Positions 55,707-63,936 of a stretch of 64,000 bases of DNA are shown piece by piece. A model generated the notes under the pieces. That model had not been told where the DNA came from, ran no database searches, and saw nothing but the letters and a program-made list of their open reading frames with translations. The stretch is from an uncultured Oscillospiraceae bacterium (GTDB lineage Bacteria > Bacillota > Clostridia > Oscillospirales > Oscillospiraceae). Location: contig CAKUIM010000002.1 in assembly GCA_934660965.1 (NCBI GenBank), positions 67,560 through 131,559 of the forward strand. The letters are read 5' to 3'. The position numbers were made by a program, and so were the translations under genes. Numbering within the stretch: the stretch's first letter is position 1; every line of letters begins with the position of its first letter.

Positions 55707-57896
55707 TTAGCCCTTGAGGGTCTTGCTGAAGTTCATGAAGATCTGGGCGATCTCCGCGCGGATGGCGGTGCCGCCGGGCAGCAGCTTGCCGTCGGAGCCC
55801 TTGATGACGCCCTGCTCCACGGCCCACTGCATGGCCTGCTGGGCCCAGTCGGCCACGTCGCCGGCGTCAGGGTAGGCGGACAGACCGGCCTTGGACTCGG
55901 GCTTGCCGGCGTAGCGCCAGAGCATGGTGACGACCTCCTGGCGGGTGATGGGGCCGGTGGGGTTGGTGCCGTCGGAAATGCCGTCCTCCACGGCCCAGGC
56001 AACGGCCTTCTCATACCAGGTCTCGCCGCCGGTGGTGTCCTTGCCGCTCAGGCGGGCCAGCATGGTCATGAGCATGGCGCGGTTGACGCTCTCATCGGGG
56101 GAGAACACGCCGGCGCCGGTGCCGTTCATGATCTTCTGCTCCTGCACGTACTTCACGGCCGCATAGTACCAGGCATCGGCGGACACGTCGGTGAAGTCAA
56201 CCTTGGTGGGGTCGTTGACGATGGTGATGCGCCCGGCGCTCTTGGCGTAGCCGGTGACCTTGCCGCCGGAGAAGGACTTGACGTAGTTGGCCACGACCAT
56301 GTAGTCCTCCATCACGTAGTCGAGCACGTTCTCGGCGCCGGAGAACATGGCGAAGCCGTCGCCCAGGTTGCGCAGGGTGTAGTTGTAGCCGGCCATGTTG
56401 TAGTGGGCGTCCAGCTTGAGGGGCTCGTACTTGCCGGTCTTGCGGTTGAGCACTTCAACGTTGCTCACCCGGTACTGGCCGGTGGGGCCGCCCACCCAGA
56501 CGTTCTTCTCGTTCTTCTGCACGGTGGAGGGGACGGCGGTGTTGATGGTGTACTTGATGCCGGAGACCTGGAGGAAGCCGCCGTTCTCGCGGGTGCCCTC
56601 GGCGTTGGCGTCCTTGGCGCCCCACTCCAGGGCGTCGAGCACCTGCTGGCCGGTCACTTTAATAAGGCAGGCCACGTTCCCGAAGGTGTGGATCTCCTTG
56701 CAGGTCTTGTAGGTGATGTCGCCGGTGATGGCGCCGTTGCGCACGCCGCCGCCGTTCATCACGGCCAGGTCAACATCCATATCCATGTTGTCGAAGAGGT
56801 GGTACAGCGCGTCGGCGGCAAAGTCGCCGGAGTTGGTCTCCTGCTTGCGCACCAGGCGGTTGCCGTCGGCGTCGTAGTTATCCAGGGTATCGCTGATGGA
56901 GCCGATCTTCTCGCCCAGCTGATTGTCGATCTTGGTCATCCAGGCATCCTCGATGGCCTTCACATCGGCGTCGGCCTCAAGGTCTTTCAGGTCCTCGCCG
57001 TGGAGGAGCTTGGTGGTCACAGTGCCGTCCTTGGCGATGGTCATCCGGCCCAGGGCCGCGAAGTAGGAGCCGGTCTGGGTGAGCATGACGGTTTTGCCCG
57101 CCTTGTCCTTCACCTGCTTGCCCTCCACAGTGGAGTGGGAGTGGCCGTCAATAAAGGCCAGCAGACCGGTGGTGTGCTCGATGACGTCCTCGGAGTTCCA
57201 GGGGTCGGAGGCAGGGTCGTCACCCAGGTGGCCCAGGGCGATGACATAGTCGGCCTCCTTGGCGGCGGCGTCGATGGCCTTCTGCACGGCGGCATAGAGC
57301 TCCGCGCCGTCCTTACCGCCGGCGATGCCGTAGATGTAGTTGCCCTTGCCGTCCTGGAAGTAGGCGGGGGTGGACTTGGTGAAGGACTCGGGGGTGGTGA
57401 TGCCTACGAAGGCGATCTTCTTGCCGCCCACCTCGAACACCTTGTAGGAGTCCAGCACGCTCTCGCCCGCCGTGCCGTTCTTCTCGTGGTAGAAGTTGCA
57501 GGACACATAGGGGAAGCTGGCCCACTTGATGGCGTTCATACAGCCGTCCATGCCGTAGTCAAACTCATGGTTGCCCAGGGTGGCCAGGTCATAGCCGGCG
57601 GCGTTCATCAGCTTGATGATGGTCTCGCCCTTGTCCATGGAGCCGTAAGCGGTGCCCTGGATGTGGTCGCCGGCGTCCACCAGAAGGGTGCCCTCGCCCA
57701 GGCTCTTCTTCAGGGCGGCCACCTTGGAATAGGTCACGTCTTTGTCGATGTAGGTATGCACGTCGTTGCTGTAAAGGATGGTGATGCCGTCGCTGGGGGC
57801 GGGCGCGATGAGCACGTCATTGTCCGCCAGGGCGGGCAGAGCAAGGCTCATGACCATCGCCACGGCCAGCAGCAAGGAAAGTAATTTCTTCTTCAC
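55707..57896 (-). CDS. Cell-surface 5'-nucleotidase with SLH domains
   Basis: 729-residue exported enzyme. The GTG at 57896 (MKKKLLSLLLAVAMVMSLALPALA, a signal peptide) follows AAAGGTGG and is preferred over ATG 57923, which has no site. The metallophosphoesterase domain has ILYSNDVHTYID, LLVDAGDHIQGT, ATLGNHEFDYGMDG, IALGHLGDD and DGHSHST, the two-metal ligands. The 5'-nucleotidase C domain (~330-520) has FAADALYHLFDN and NGGGVR. Three SLH domains (FTDVSADAWYYAAVKYVQEQKI onwards) tether it to the wall. Likely role: nucleotide or phosphate scavenging outside the cell. Confidence 0.93.
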   Translation of the reverse strand: MKKKLLSLLLAVAMVMSLALPALADNDVLIAPAPSDGITILYSNDVHTYIDKDVTYSKVAALKKSLGEGTLLVDAGDHIQGTAYGSMDKGETIIKLMNAAGYDLATLGNHEFDYGMDGCMNAIKWASFPYVSCNFYHEKNGTAGESVLDSYKVFEVGGKKIAFVGITTPESFTKSTPAYFQDGKGNYIYGIAGGKDGAELYAAVQKAIDAAAKEADYVIALGHLGDDPASDPWNSEDVIEHTTGLLAFIDGHSHSTVEGKQVKDKAGKTVMLTQTGSYFAALGRMTIAKDGTVTTKLLHGEDLKDLEADADVKAIEDAWMTKIDNQLGEKIGSISDTLDNYDADGNRLVRKQETNSGDFAADALYHLFDNMDMDVDLAVMNGGGVRNGAITGDITYKTCKEIHTFGNVACLIKVTGQQVLDALEWGAKDANAEGTRENGGFLQVSGIKYTINTAVPSTVQKNEKNVWVGGPTGQYRVSNVEVLNRKTGKYEPLKLDAHYNMAGYNYTLRNLGDGFAMFSGAENVLDYVMEDYMVVANYVKSFSGGKVTGYAKSAGRITIVNDPTKVDFTDVSADAWYYAAVKYVQEQKIMNGTGAGVFSPDESVNRAMLMTMLARLSGKDTTGGETWYEKAVAWAVEDGISDGTNPTGPITRQEVVTMLWRYAGKPESKAGLSAYPDAGDVADWAQQAMQWAVEQGVIKGSDGKLLPGGTAIRAEIAQIFMNFSKTLKG

Positions 57897-57973
57897 TTGA
57901 ATAGCCACCTTTCTTTTTTCCATGATCGCCGGGCAGCAAGGGGTCTGCTTCCCCCTTGCCCGTTCGCACCCCC

Positions 57974-58002
57974 ATCATATCCGAAACCGCCGCAGTTTTC
58001 AA
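57974..58002 (-). promoter_or_regulatory. Promoter of the 5'-nucleotidase gene
   Basis: Minus strand TTGAAA (58002-57997), 17-bp spacer, TATGAT (57979-57974). Confidence 0.78.
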
Positions 58003-58048
58003 GGCATTTTACACAAGTTTTTCGTCCTTTTTTCCAAATCTGGCAGCA

Positions 58049-58083
58049 AAATAACTGCGCCGCAGAAATCCTCCGCGGCGCAG
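58049..58083 (-). terminator. Terminator of prfB
   Basis: A 9-bp stem CTGCGCCGC/GCGGCGCAG (58083-58075 with 58063-58055), then TTATTTT on the minus strand. Confidence 0.85.
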
Positions 58084-58090
58084 CGTGCTG

Positions 58091-59212
58091 TTATTTCGTG
58101 GCCCAGCTGCCGGTGGCAAGGGCGGTGAGGTAGGCGTTGATGAAGCCGTCCAGGTCGCCGTCCATGACGGCGTTGATGTTGCTGGTTTCATAGGCGGTGC
58201 GGTTATCCTTCACCAGCTGGTAGGGCATGAACACGTAGGAGCGGATCTGGCTGCCCCACTCGATCTTGAGCTGGTTTCCCTTGATGTCGGAGATCTTGTC
58301 CAGGTGCTCCTGCTCCTTGATCTGCACCAGCTTGGAGCGGAGCATTTTCATACAGGTCTCCTTGTTCTGGAACTGGCTGCGCTCCTGCTGGGAGGCCACC
58401 ACGATACCGGTGGGCTTGTGGATCAGGCGCACGGCGGAGGAGGTCTTGTTGATGTGCTGGCCGCCGGCGCCGGAGGAGCGGTAGACCTGCATCTCGATGT
58501 CCTCGGGGCGGATGTCCACCTCGATGCTGTCGTCAATCTCGGGGGTGACCTCAATGGCGGCAAAGGAGGTCTGGCGGCGGGCGTTGGCGTCAAAGGGGGA
58601 TACCCGCACCAGGCGGTGGACGCCGTGCTCGCTTTTGAGGTAGCCGTAGGCGTGCTGCCCCTCGATGCGGATGGCGGCGGACTTGATGCCCGCCTCGTCC
58701 CCCTCCTGGTAGTCGAGAATGGAGTAGGTAAAGCCGTGGCGCTCCGCCCAGCGGGTGTACATGCGGTAGAGCATCTGGGCCCAGTCCTGGGCCTCGGTGC
58801 CGCCGGCGCCGGCCTGGAGGGAGACGATGGCGGGGTTGTCGTCGTACTCGCCGGAGAGCAGGGTCTCCAGCCGGGCGGTCTCCATGTTCTGGATGAGGGC
58901 CCCGTAGCCCTCCTCTACCTCGCCCACCAGGGACTCGTCCTCCTCCTCGTTGCCCATCTCGCACAGCACCAGAAGGTCGTCCAGGGTGGAAAGGCGCTTA
59001 CGCTGGGCGTTGACCTTGTCCTCAAGCTGGCTGATGCGCTGCTGGGTCTTCCGGGCCTTTTCCACATTGTCCCAGAAGCCGTCGGCGGCGGACTCGGCGT
59101 GGAGCATGTCGAGCTCCCGCTCGGCGCTCTCCAGGTCCAGAGCCTTGCCCAGCTTCTCAAGCTCCGGCTTGAGGTTGTTGATCTTCACTTTATATTCGTC
59201 AAATTGCAGCAT
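58091..59212 (-). CDS. prfB: Peptide chain release factor 2
   Basis: 373-residue RF2 that terminates at UAA and UGA. The tripeptide anticodon SPF (RVSPFDANARRQTSF) and the peptidyl-hydrolysis GGQ (SSGAGGQHINKTSSAVR) are both present. ATG 59212 (MLQFDEYKVKI) follows GAGAGGGA. The whole protein is read in one frame; the +1 programmed frameshift near codon 25 that autoregulates prfB in many bacteria is absent, and that segment reads straight through. Confidence 0.95.
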   Translation of the reverse strand: MLQFDEYKVKINNLKPELEKLGKALDLESAERELDMLHAESAADGFWDNVEKARKTQQRISQLEDKVNAQRKRLSTLDDLLVLCEMGNEEEDESLVGEVEEGYGALIQNMETARLETLLSGEYDDNPAIVSLQAGAGGTEAQDWAQMLYRMYTRWAERHGFTYSILDYQEGDEAGIKSAAIRIEGQHAYGYLKSEHGVHRLVRVSPFDANARRQTSFAAIEVTPEIDDSIEVDIRPEDIEMQVYRSSGAGGQHINKTSSAVRLIHKPTGIVVASQQERSQFQNKETCMKMLRSKLVQIKEQEHLDKISDIKGNQLKIEWGSQIRSYVFMPYQLVKDNRTAYETSNINAVMDGDLDGFINAYLTALATGSWATK

Positions 59213-59322
59213 ACCGGTCCCTCTCATCCAAAGCCCCGGCTTCGGGGCACAATATCATAGGGTATATTATAGTAAAACCGCCCCCAAATGTAAAGCCCAA
59301 AAAGAAACCGGCATTTTGACCA

Positions 59323-59351
59323 TTGTATCCGGGGCCGGGGTGTGATATGAT
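59323..59351 (+). promoter_or_regulatory. Promoter of the thiT transcript
   Basis: TTGTAT (59323-59328), 17-bp spacer, TATGAT (59346-59351), placing the start just before the riboswitch. Confidence 0.75.
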
Positions 59352-59362
59352 AGCAACGCTCA

Positions 59363-59467
59363 GAATAACAGGGGCGCTGGACGGAAGTCCGGCTGAGATG
59401 CGCGCCTTGCCCGGCGGGCAGTCCCTCAAACCTGATCCGGGTAATACCGGCGTAGGAAGTTTATTCA
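59363..59467 (+). promoter_or_regulatory. TPP riboswitch (THI element)
   Basis: The conserved blocks GGGGCGC, GGCTGAGATG, AACCTGATCCGGGTAAT and ACCGGCGTAGGAAG are in order. P1 can form from GAATAAC and GTTTATTC with one bulge. No terminator hairpin with a T run follows. A CTCCTT (59484-59489) downstream could pair with the AAGGAG ribosome-binding site of thiT, so translational control is more likely. Confidence 0.95.
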
Positions 59468-59539
59468 GCCCCATCGCTGCATGCTCCTTAGCCGCAGTAT
59501 GTCCCCGGAAGAACATCTGTTCAGAAGGAGAAAGCTGCT

Positions 59540-60112
59540 ATGAAAGACAACAAGCCAAAAAGCTCCAACCGTATCCGTGCCCTGACGGAGGCCGCTGTGA
59601 TGATCGCGCTGGCCACCGTGCTGGGCTATTTTCGTCTCTACCGCATGCCCAACGGCGGCTCGGTGGACTTCGCCATGATCCCCATCCTGCTCTACTGCCT
59701 GCGGTGGGGCCCCAAGTGGTCGCTGGGCTGCTGCCTTGTCAACGGCGTGCTCCAGTACTTCCTGGGCGGCGGCATCGCCATCTCCTGGCAGTCCATGCTG
59801 CTGGATTACGTGGTGGCCTACACCCTGGTGTTCCTGTGCGGCTTTGCCGCCGGCAAGAAGCTGGGCTGGCTGTGGGGCAGCGTGCTGGGCGTGCTGGGCC
59901 GCTGGGTGTCCATGACGCTGGCCGGGGCTCTGGTGTGGTATATGTACATGCCCGAGACCTTCCTGGGTCTTCCCATGGTGAACCCCTGGCTCTACTCCAT
60001 GCTCTACAACGGCATTCTGTGCCTGCTGGTGCTGGCGGTGAACCTCATCGTGCTGGGCGTGATGCAGGCGGTGCCCGCCCTGCGCGCCCGGCTCTTCGCC
60101 CGGCAGAACTGA
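59540..60112 (+). CDS. thiT: Thiamine ECF transporter substrate-binding subunit ThiT
   Basis: 190-residue S-component with six membrane segments. Family marks: LTEAAVMIALATVLGYFRLYRMPNGGSVDFAMIPILLYCLRWGPKWSLGCCLVNGVLQ and WQSMLLDYVVAYTLVFLCGFA, including the Trp/Tyr-rich thiamine pocket. It needs the general ECF module (not in this window) for energy. The TPP riboswitch directly upstream confirms the substrate. AGAAGGAG precedes the ATG. Confidence 0.95.
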   Translation: MKDNKPKSSNRIRALTEAAVMIALATVLGYFRLYRMPNGGSVDFAMIPILLYCLRWGPKWSLGCCLVNGVLQYFLGGGIAISWQSMLLDYVVAYTLVFLCGFAAGKKLGWLWGSVLGVLGRWVSMTLAGALVWYMYMPETFLGLPMVNPWLYSMLYNGILCLLVLAVNLIVLGVMQAVPALRARLFARQN

Positions 60113-60131
60113 CTGGGCCTAAGATACGCAA

Positions 60132-60166
60132 AAGCCTCCCCCGGCGTCGTTCGGGGGAGGCTTATT
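60132..60166. terminator. Terminator between thiT and the DtxR gene
   Basis: Stem AAGCCTCCCCC/GGGGGAGGCTT, followed by ATTGTTT. It can serve both converging genes. Confidence 0.88.
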
Positions 60167-60183
60167 GTTTCATGCGCGCAGGG

Positions 60184-60561
60184 TCACTGCGCCTGCTGTA
60201 CGTGGCGCTTGATGGCCTCAAAGGTCTCCACGCTCAAGTCGTGCTCGATCTTGCAGGCGTCCTCGGCGGCGATCTTCTCAGGCACGCCGAGGGTGACAAG
60301 CCACTTGGAGAGCAGCCGGTGGCGCTCGTAAATGCGCTGGGCGATCTCCAGCCCCGTGTCGGTGAGGGTGAGAAAGCCGTCCTTATCCATGAGGACATAG
60401 CCGTTTTCCCGCAGCAGGCTCATGGCACGGCTGACGCTGGGCTTGGAGACGGACAGCTGCTGGGCCACATCGATGGAGCGCACCGCTCCGTGCTCGCTGA
60501 GCGCCAGAATGGCCTCCAGATAGTTTTCCGCCGATTCATAAATATGCATATCGTCACCCAT
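60184..60561 (-). CDS. DtxR-family metal-dependent regulator
   Basis: 125-residue regulator with an N-terminal winged helix (MHIYESAENYLEAILALSEHGAVRSIDVAQQLSVSKPSVSRAMSLLRENGYV) and a dimerisation/metal domain (RHRLLSKWLVTLGVPEKIAAEDACKIEHDLSVETFEAIKRHV), in which Glu/Cys/His metal ligands are visible. There is no SH3 domain, so it is a short, MntR-like form. ATG at 60549 is an alternative start. It may bind the GTTAGC-N4-GCTAAC palindromes before the flavodoxin and ZIP genes. Iron or manganese as cofactor cannot be decided. Confidence 0.92.
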   Translation of the reverse strand: MGDDMHIYESAENYLEAILALSEHGAVRSIDVAQQLSVSKPSVSRAMSLLRENGYVLMDKDGFLTLTDTGLEIAQRIYERHRLLSKWLVTLGVPEKIAAEDACKIEHDLSVETFEAIKRHVQQAQ

Positions 60562-60637
60562 AGGCTGCCGTATCCGGCCGCGGCAGACTCCCTTTCCTCG
60601 TCCAAAGCGCCGCCCTCACCGGCTGCCGCTTTGATTT

Positions 60638-60666
60638 ATGATACCACAGCCCCCGCCATAGCGCAA
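60638..60666 (-). promoter_or_regulatory. Promoter of the DtxR gene
   Basis: Minus strand TTGCGC (60666-60661), 17-bp spacer, TATCAT (60643-60638). Confidence 0.65.
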
Positions 60667-60697
60667 GCCCCGCCTTGGCCCGATTCCCGCCGGGGGC

Positions 60698-60726
60698 TGG
60701 TCTTTTCCGCCCCGTTGTGGTATGCT
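60698..60726 (+). promoter_or_regulatory. Weak promoter candidate for the GH25 gene
   Basis: TGGTCT (60698-60703), 17-bp spacer, TATGCT (60721-60726). The spacer CTTTTCCGCCCCG resembles that of the dinB promoter. Confidence 0.4.
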
Positions 60727-60756
60727 GTGAAAAAATGCGAAAGGAGGCACTGCGCC

Positions 60757-61605
60757 ATGCGCCGCATCGCTGCGCTGCTCCTGGCCCTTTTGCTGTGCGC
60801 CGGCTGTGAAAGCGCCGCCCGGCGCCCGGCTGACCCTGTTCCCCGCAACTCCTACGATCCGGACGCCTTTGCCGTCAGCGGCGGCTACCTCACCTACGGC
60901 GCCGGGGTGAGCCATGTGGGGGTGGACGTTTCCAGCCACCAGGGGGAGATCGACTGGCAGGCCGCGGCGGACTCCGGGGTGGAGTTTGCCATGATCCGGG
61001 CTGGCTACCGGGGCTACACCGAGGGCGGCCTTTTTGAGGACGCCTGTTTCGCCGCCAACATGGACGGCGCCCTGGCCGCCGGACTGGAGGTAGGGGTCTA
61101 CTTCTTCTCCCAGGCCCTCACCGAAGAGGAAGCCCTGGAAGAGGCCGACTTCCTCCTCTCCCTCATCGACGGCTGCCCCATCACCTATCCCGTGGTCTTT
61201 GACTGGGAGCGGCAGAGCGCCGAGACCTCCCGCACCCGGGAGGCTGACGGCTCCGTCATCACCGCCTGCGCCGCCGCTTTCTGCTCCGCCGTGGAGGCGG
61301 CGGGCTACCTGCCCATGGTGTACTTCAGCCCCTCCAAGGCCTACGGCGAGCTGGACCTCTCCGCCCTCACCGCCTGGCCCTTCTGGCTTGCCCACTACAC
61401 GGCCGACTACGCCTTCACCACCTTCCGCTACCACTTCTCCATGTGGCAGTACACCAGCACCGGCTCGGTGCCCGGCATCCGGGGCAATGTGGACCTGGAT
61501 TTGGCCCTCACCGATTTCTCCCCGCCGCAGGATGAAGCGGCGGACAGCGCCGCCCCGGAGGGCGCTCCATCTGTGTCCCCCGCGCCGGAGTATCCCGAAG
61601 ATTAG
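60757..61605 (+). CDS. GH25 lysozyme-like lipoprotein
   Basis: 282-residue exported muramidase. Lipoprotein signal MRRIAALLLALLLCAGC with lipobox LCAGC. The GH25 domain runs from GVDVSSHQGEIDWQAAADSGVEFAMIRAGYRGYTEGG to the end of NVDLDLAL, with catalytic-site Asp residues in GVDVSSHQ and VVFDWE and the closing MWQYTSTGSVPGIRGNVDLD. AAAGGAGG precedes the ATG. It could remodel peptidoglycan on the cell's own surface or act on competitors. Confidence 0.93.
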   Translation: MRRIAALLLALLLCAGCESAARRPADPVPRNSYDPDAFAVSGGYLTYGAGVSHVGVDVSSHQGEIDWQAAADSGVEFAMIRAGYRGYTEGGLFEDACFAANMDGALAAGLEVGVYFFSQALTEEEALEEADFLLSLIDGCPITYPVVFDWERQSAETSRTREADGSVITACAAAFCSAVEAAGYLPMVYFSPSKAYGELDLSALTAWPFWLAHYTADYAFTTFRYHFSMWQYTSTGSVPGIRGNVDLDLALTDFSPPQDEAADSAAPEGAPSVSPAPEYPED

Positions 61606-61617
61606 AACAAGCGTTTG
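61604..61617. promoter_or_regulatory. LexA (SOS) box before dinB
   Basis: AGAACAAGCGTTTG matches the Firmicutes LexA consensus CGAACRNRYGTTYG at 13 of 14 positions (first base A for C). It overlaps the dinB -35. Confidence 0.78.
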
Positions 61618-61643
61618 ACTTTTCCGCCCCGCTGTGCTATTCT
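61615..61643 (+). promoter_or_regulatory. Promoter of dinB
   Basis: TTGACT (61615-61620), 17-bp spacer, TATTCT (61638-61643). The LexA box covers the first bases of the -35. Confidence 0.82.
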
Positions 61644-61676
61644 TTGATACGGACAAACCCGGTAGGAGGGATGGGA

Positions 61677-62906
61677 ATGGAGCGCGTCATTCTGCACTGC
61701 GACTGCAACAGCTTTTACGCCTCGGTGGAGCTGCTCTCCCACCCGGAGCTGCGGGAGCGGCCCGTGGCGGTGTGCGGCGACCCGAAGAGCCGCCACGGCA
61801 TCATCCTGGCCAAGAACGAGCCGGCCAAGGCCTTCGGGGTAAAAACCGCGGAGACCATCTGGCAGGCCCGGCGCAAGTGCCCGGAGCTGGTGCTCCTCCC
61901 CGCCCATCACGACCGCTACGGGGACTATTCCCGCCGGCTCAACGCCATTTACGAGGGCTTTACCGACCTTGTGGAGCCCTTCGGCATCGACGAGAGCTGG
62001 CTGGACGTGTCCGGCTCCCTCCACCTGTTCGGCGGCGACGAGCGGGCTCTGGCCGACCGCATCCGCGCCGATGTGCGGCGTGAGACGGGGCTGACCGTCT
62101 CGGTGGGGGTGTCCTTCAACAAGGTCTTTGCCAAGCTGGGCAGCGACTACCGCAAACCCGATGCCACCACCGTCATCTCCACCGGCAGCTTCCGGGACAT
62201 TGTCTGGCCGCTGCCGGTGACCGACCTTTTATATGTGGGCCGGGCCGCCGCCCGGGAGCTTGCCCGGTTCGGCGTGAACACCATCGGGGACCTGGCCCGG
62301 TTCGACCGGGACGCCCTCGTCGCCCTGCTGGGCAAGCAGGGCGCGCTGCTCTGGGGCTATGCCAACGGTCTGGACGAAAGCCCGGTGGCCCCGGCGGGGC
62401 TCTACACACCCCCCAAGTCCGTGGGCAACGGCGAGACCTTCCCCCGGGACCTCACCGCCCGGGAGGATATCCGCCGGGCCCTGGCCCTGCTTGCCGACCA
62501 GGTGGCCATCCGGCTGCGGCGGCACCGTCTCAAGGCCACCACCCTCCAGCTCACCATCCGGGACCCGGCCTTTCATGACATCTGCCGCCAGCGCCCCCTC
62601 CCCGCCCCCTGCTGCACCGCCCGGGGGCTCTCCGCCGCCGCGGCGGACATTCTGGCAGGCTGCTGGCGCCCGGGCAGCCCCATCCGCGCCATCACCCTCA
62701 CCGCCCAGAATCTGGTGGGGGAGGACGAGGCCGCCGAGCAGCTGGACCTCTTTCACCCCCAAGAGGCCGACCGCCGCCGGCGGGACGAGACCATCGAACG
62801 GGTGATGGACTCCATCCGCACCAAATACGGCCCCGGTGCCCTCACCTCCGGCACCCTTGCCCCGCCGCCCGAACCGGGCAGCGACGAGGATGGCCTGCCC
62901 TTCTGA
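61677..62906 (+). CDS. dinB: Y-family DNA polymerase (DNA polymerase IV, DinB)
   Basis: 409-residue translesion polymerase. Catalytic residues in DCNSFYASVE and FGIDESWLDVSGS (both motif acids), then TVSVGVSFNKVFAKLGSDYRKPDATT, a helix-hairpin-helix region (LYVGRAAARELARFGVNTIGDLARF) and a little-finger domain. ATG 61677 is seven bases behind AGGAGGG; ATG 61671 abuts that site. The C-terminus has LDLF, a beta-clamp-binding-like motif (EQLDLFHP). SOS regulation is shown by the LexA box. Confidence 0.94.
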   Translation: MERVILHCDCNSFYASVELLSHPELRERPVAVCGDPKSRHGIILAKNEPAKAFGVKTAETIWQARRKCPELVLLPAHHDRYGDYSRRLNAIYEGFTDLVEPFGIDESWLDVSGSLHLFGGDERALADRIRADVRRETGLTVSVGVSFNKVFAKLGSDYRKPDATTVISTGSFRDIVWPLPVTDLLYVGRAAARELARFGVNTIGDLARFDRDALVALLGKQGALLWGYANGLDESPVAPAGLYTPPKSVGNGETFPRDLTAREDIRRALALLADQVAIRLRRHRLKATTLQLTIRDPAFHDICRQRPLPAPCCTARGLSAAAADILAGCWRPGSPIRAITLTAQNLVGEDEAAEQLDLFHPQEADRRRRDETIERVMDSIRTKYGPGALTSGTLAPPPEPGSDEDGLPF

Positions 62907-62943
62907 ACCGACGCGGCCCCGCCTCCGGTATGCTCTCCAAATC

Positions 62944-62979
62944 AAAAGCCCCCTGCGCATGTGCGCAGGGGGCTCTTTT
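62944..62979 (+). terminator. Terminator of dinB
   Basis: Stem AGCCCCCTGCGCA/TGCGCAGGGGGCT flanked by AAA on the left and TTTTT on the right; it can serve both converging genes. Confidence 0.93.
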
Positions 62980-63004
62980 TACTGCATTGCGCCGCCCGCC
63001 GCCG

Positions 63005-63936
63005 TCAGGCGTTCTGGAGATCGCGCAGGCGCTCGATCTCCCGCCGGGGGGCGTCCACCGCCTCGCCCTGGGTCTGGTCCCAGTCGGTGCGCATAATGTC
63101 CAAAAGCCGCTCATAGTGGGCGATGGCCCCCGCGTAGTCCCCCCGAATCTCACAGATCTGGGCCATGGCCTCCTCCGGGTCCACAAACCGGGGGCGGGGC
63201 ATGAGGGAGAGGGCCTTTTCATAGTCCGCCATGGCCTCGTCGTAGCGGCAGAGCTTGGCAAGCTCGCTCGCCCGGGTGACCCAGGCCTGCCAAAGCTCAC
63301 CGTAGTCGGCGCACATCTTGTCCCAGTGGGCCAGGGCCTCGGGCAGGTTCCCCTCCTTCTTGCAGATGATGCCCAGGTACAGCTCGTCGTTATAGCCCGG
63401 GCGCAGGCGGTGCAGCCGCGCAAGATACTGCCGGGCCTCGGCGCAGCGCCCATCGGCCAGCAGCAAATCCAGCAGCCACAGATAGGCGCTGTATTCCTCC
63501 GGGTGGGCGGCCACAAAGTCCTTGTAGAAGGCGATGGTGCCCCGTCGGTTTACGACGTTCCAGTCGAGATAGGTCCCGCCCTCGGCGTCAAAGATGGCGT
63601 TGTGGGCCTGCTTGCACCCGGGGGCGAGTTCCAGCGCCCGGCGGGCGATGGGCGCGGCCAGCTCCTGATACTCCCGGGCGCGCTTGCAGTAGAGCTGGGC
63701 CAGCAGCAGCGCCGCGCGGGGCGCGTCCTCCTCATCCCCGCACTTATCCTGCAAGAACCGCTCCTCCGCCCCGAACTCCTGGGGGGTGAGAAAGCGCTTG
63801 TCCTCGATCATATTTTCAATGCGGGCAAAGCGGCTGCCGTCCGTGAGGGAGAAGAGGGCGTCGATGCTGGTGCCCAGCAGAACGGACAGCTCGGGCAGCA
63901 GCTGGATGTCCGGCATGGTGGCGCCGGTATCACATA
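63005..63936 (-). pseudogene. Truncated XRE-HTH/TPR protein (HTH part missing)
   Basis: An open frame of 303 codons runs from an ATG at 63916. Its first residues MPDIQLLPELSVLLGTSIDALFSL are the end of a Cro/CI-type HTH domain, which normally follows a WE-x-G-x-S-type turn; the codons before the ATG still read CDTGAT. In frame TAA stops just upstream (about 63941) and the sequence becomes AT-rich and unlike an HTH. The rest is TPR-like helical repeats (YLWLLDLLLADGRCAEARQYLARLHRLRPGYND, EALAHWDKM, EAMADYEKALSL). No ribosome-binding site precedes the ATG. Probably a broken HTH-TPR regulator. Confidence 0.65.

Noticed and set aside
55474..55827. A 117-codon minus-strand frame between the ZIP and 5'-nucleotidase genes
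   Set aside because: It crosses a strong promoter, a terminator and an operator, begins inside the 5'-nucleotidase gene and has no ribosome-binding site.
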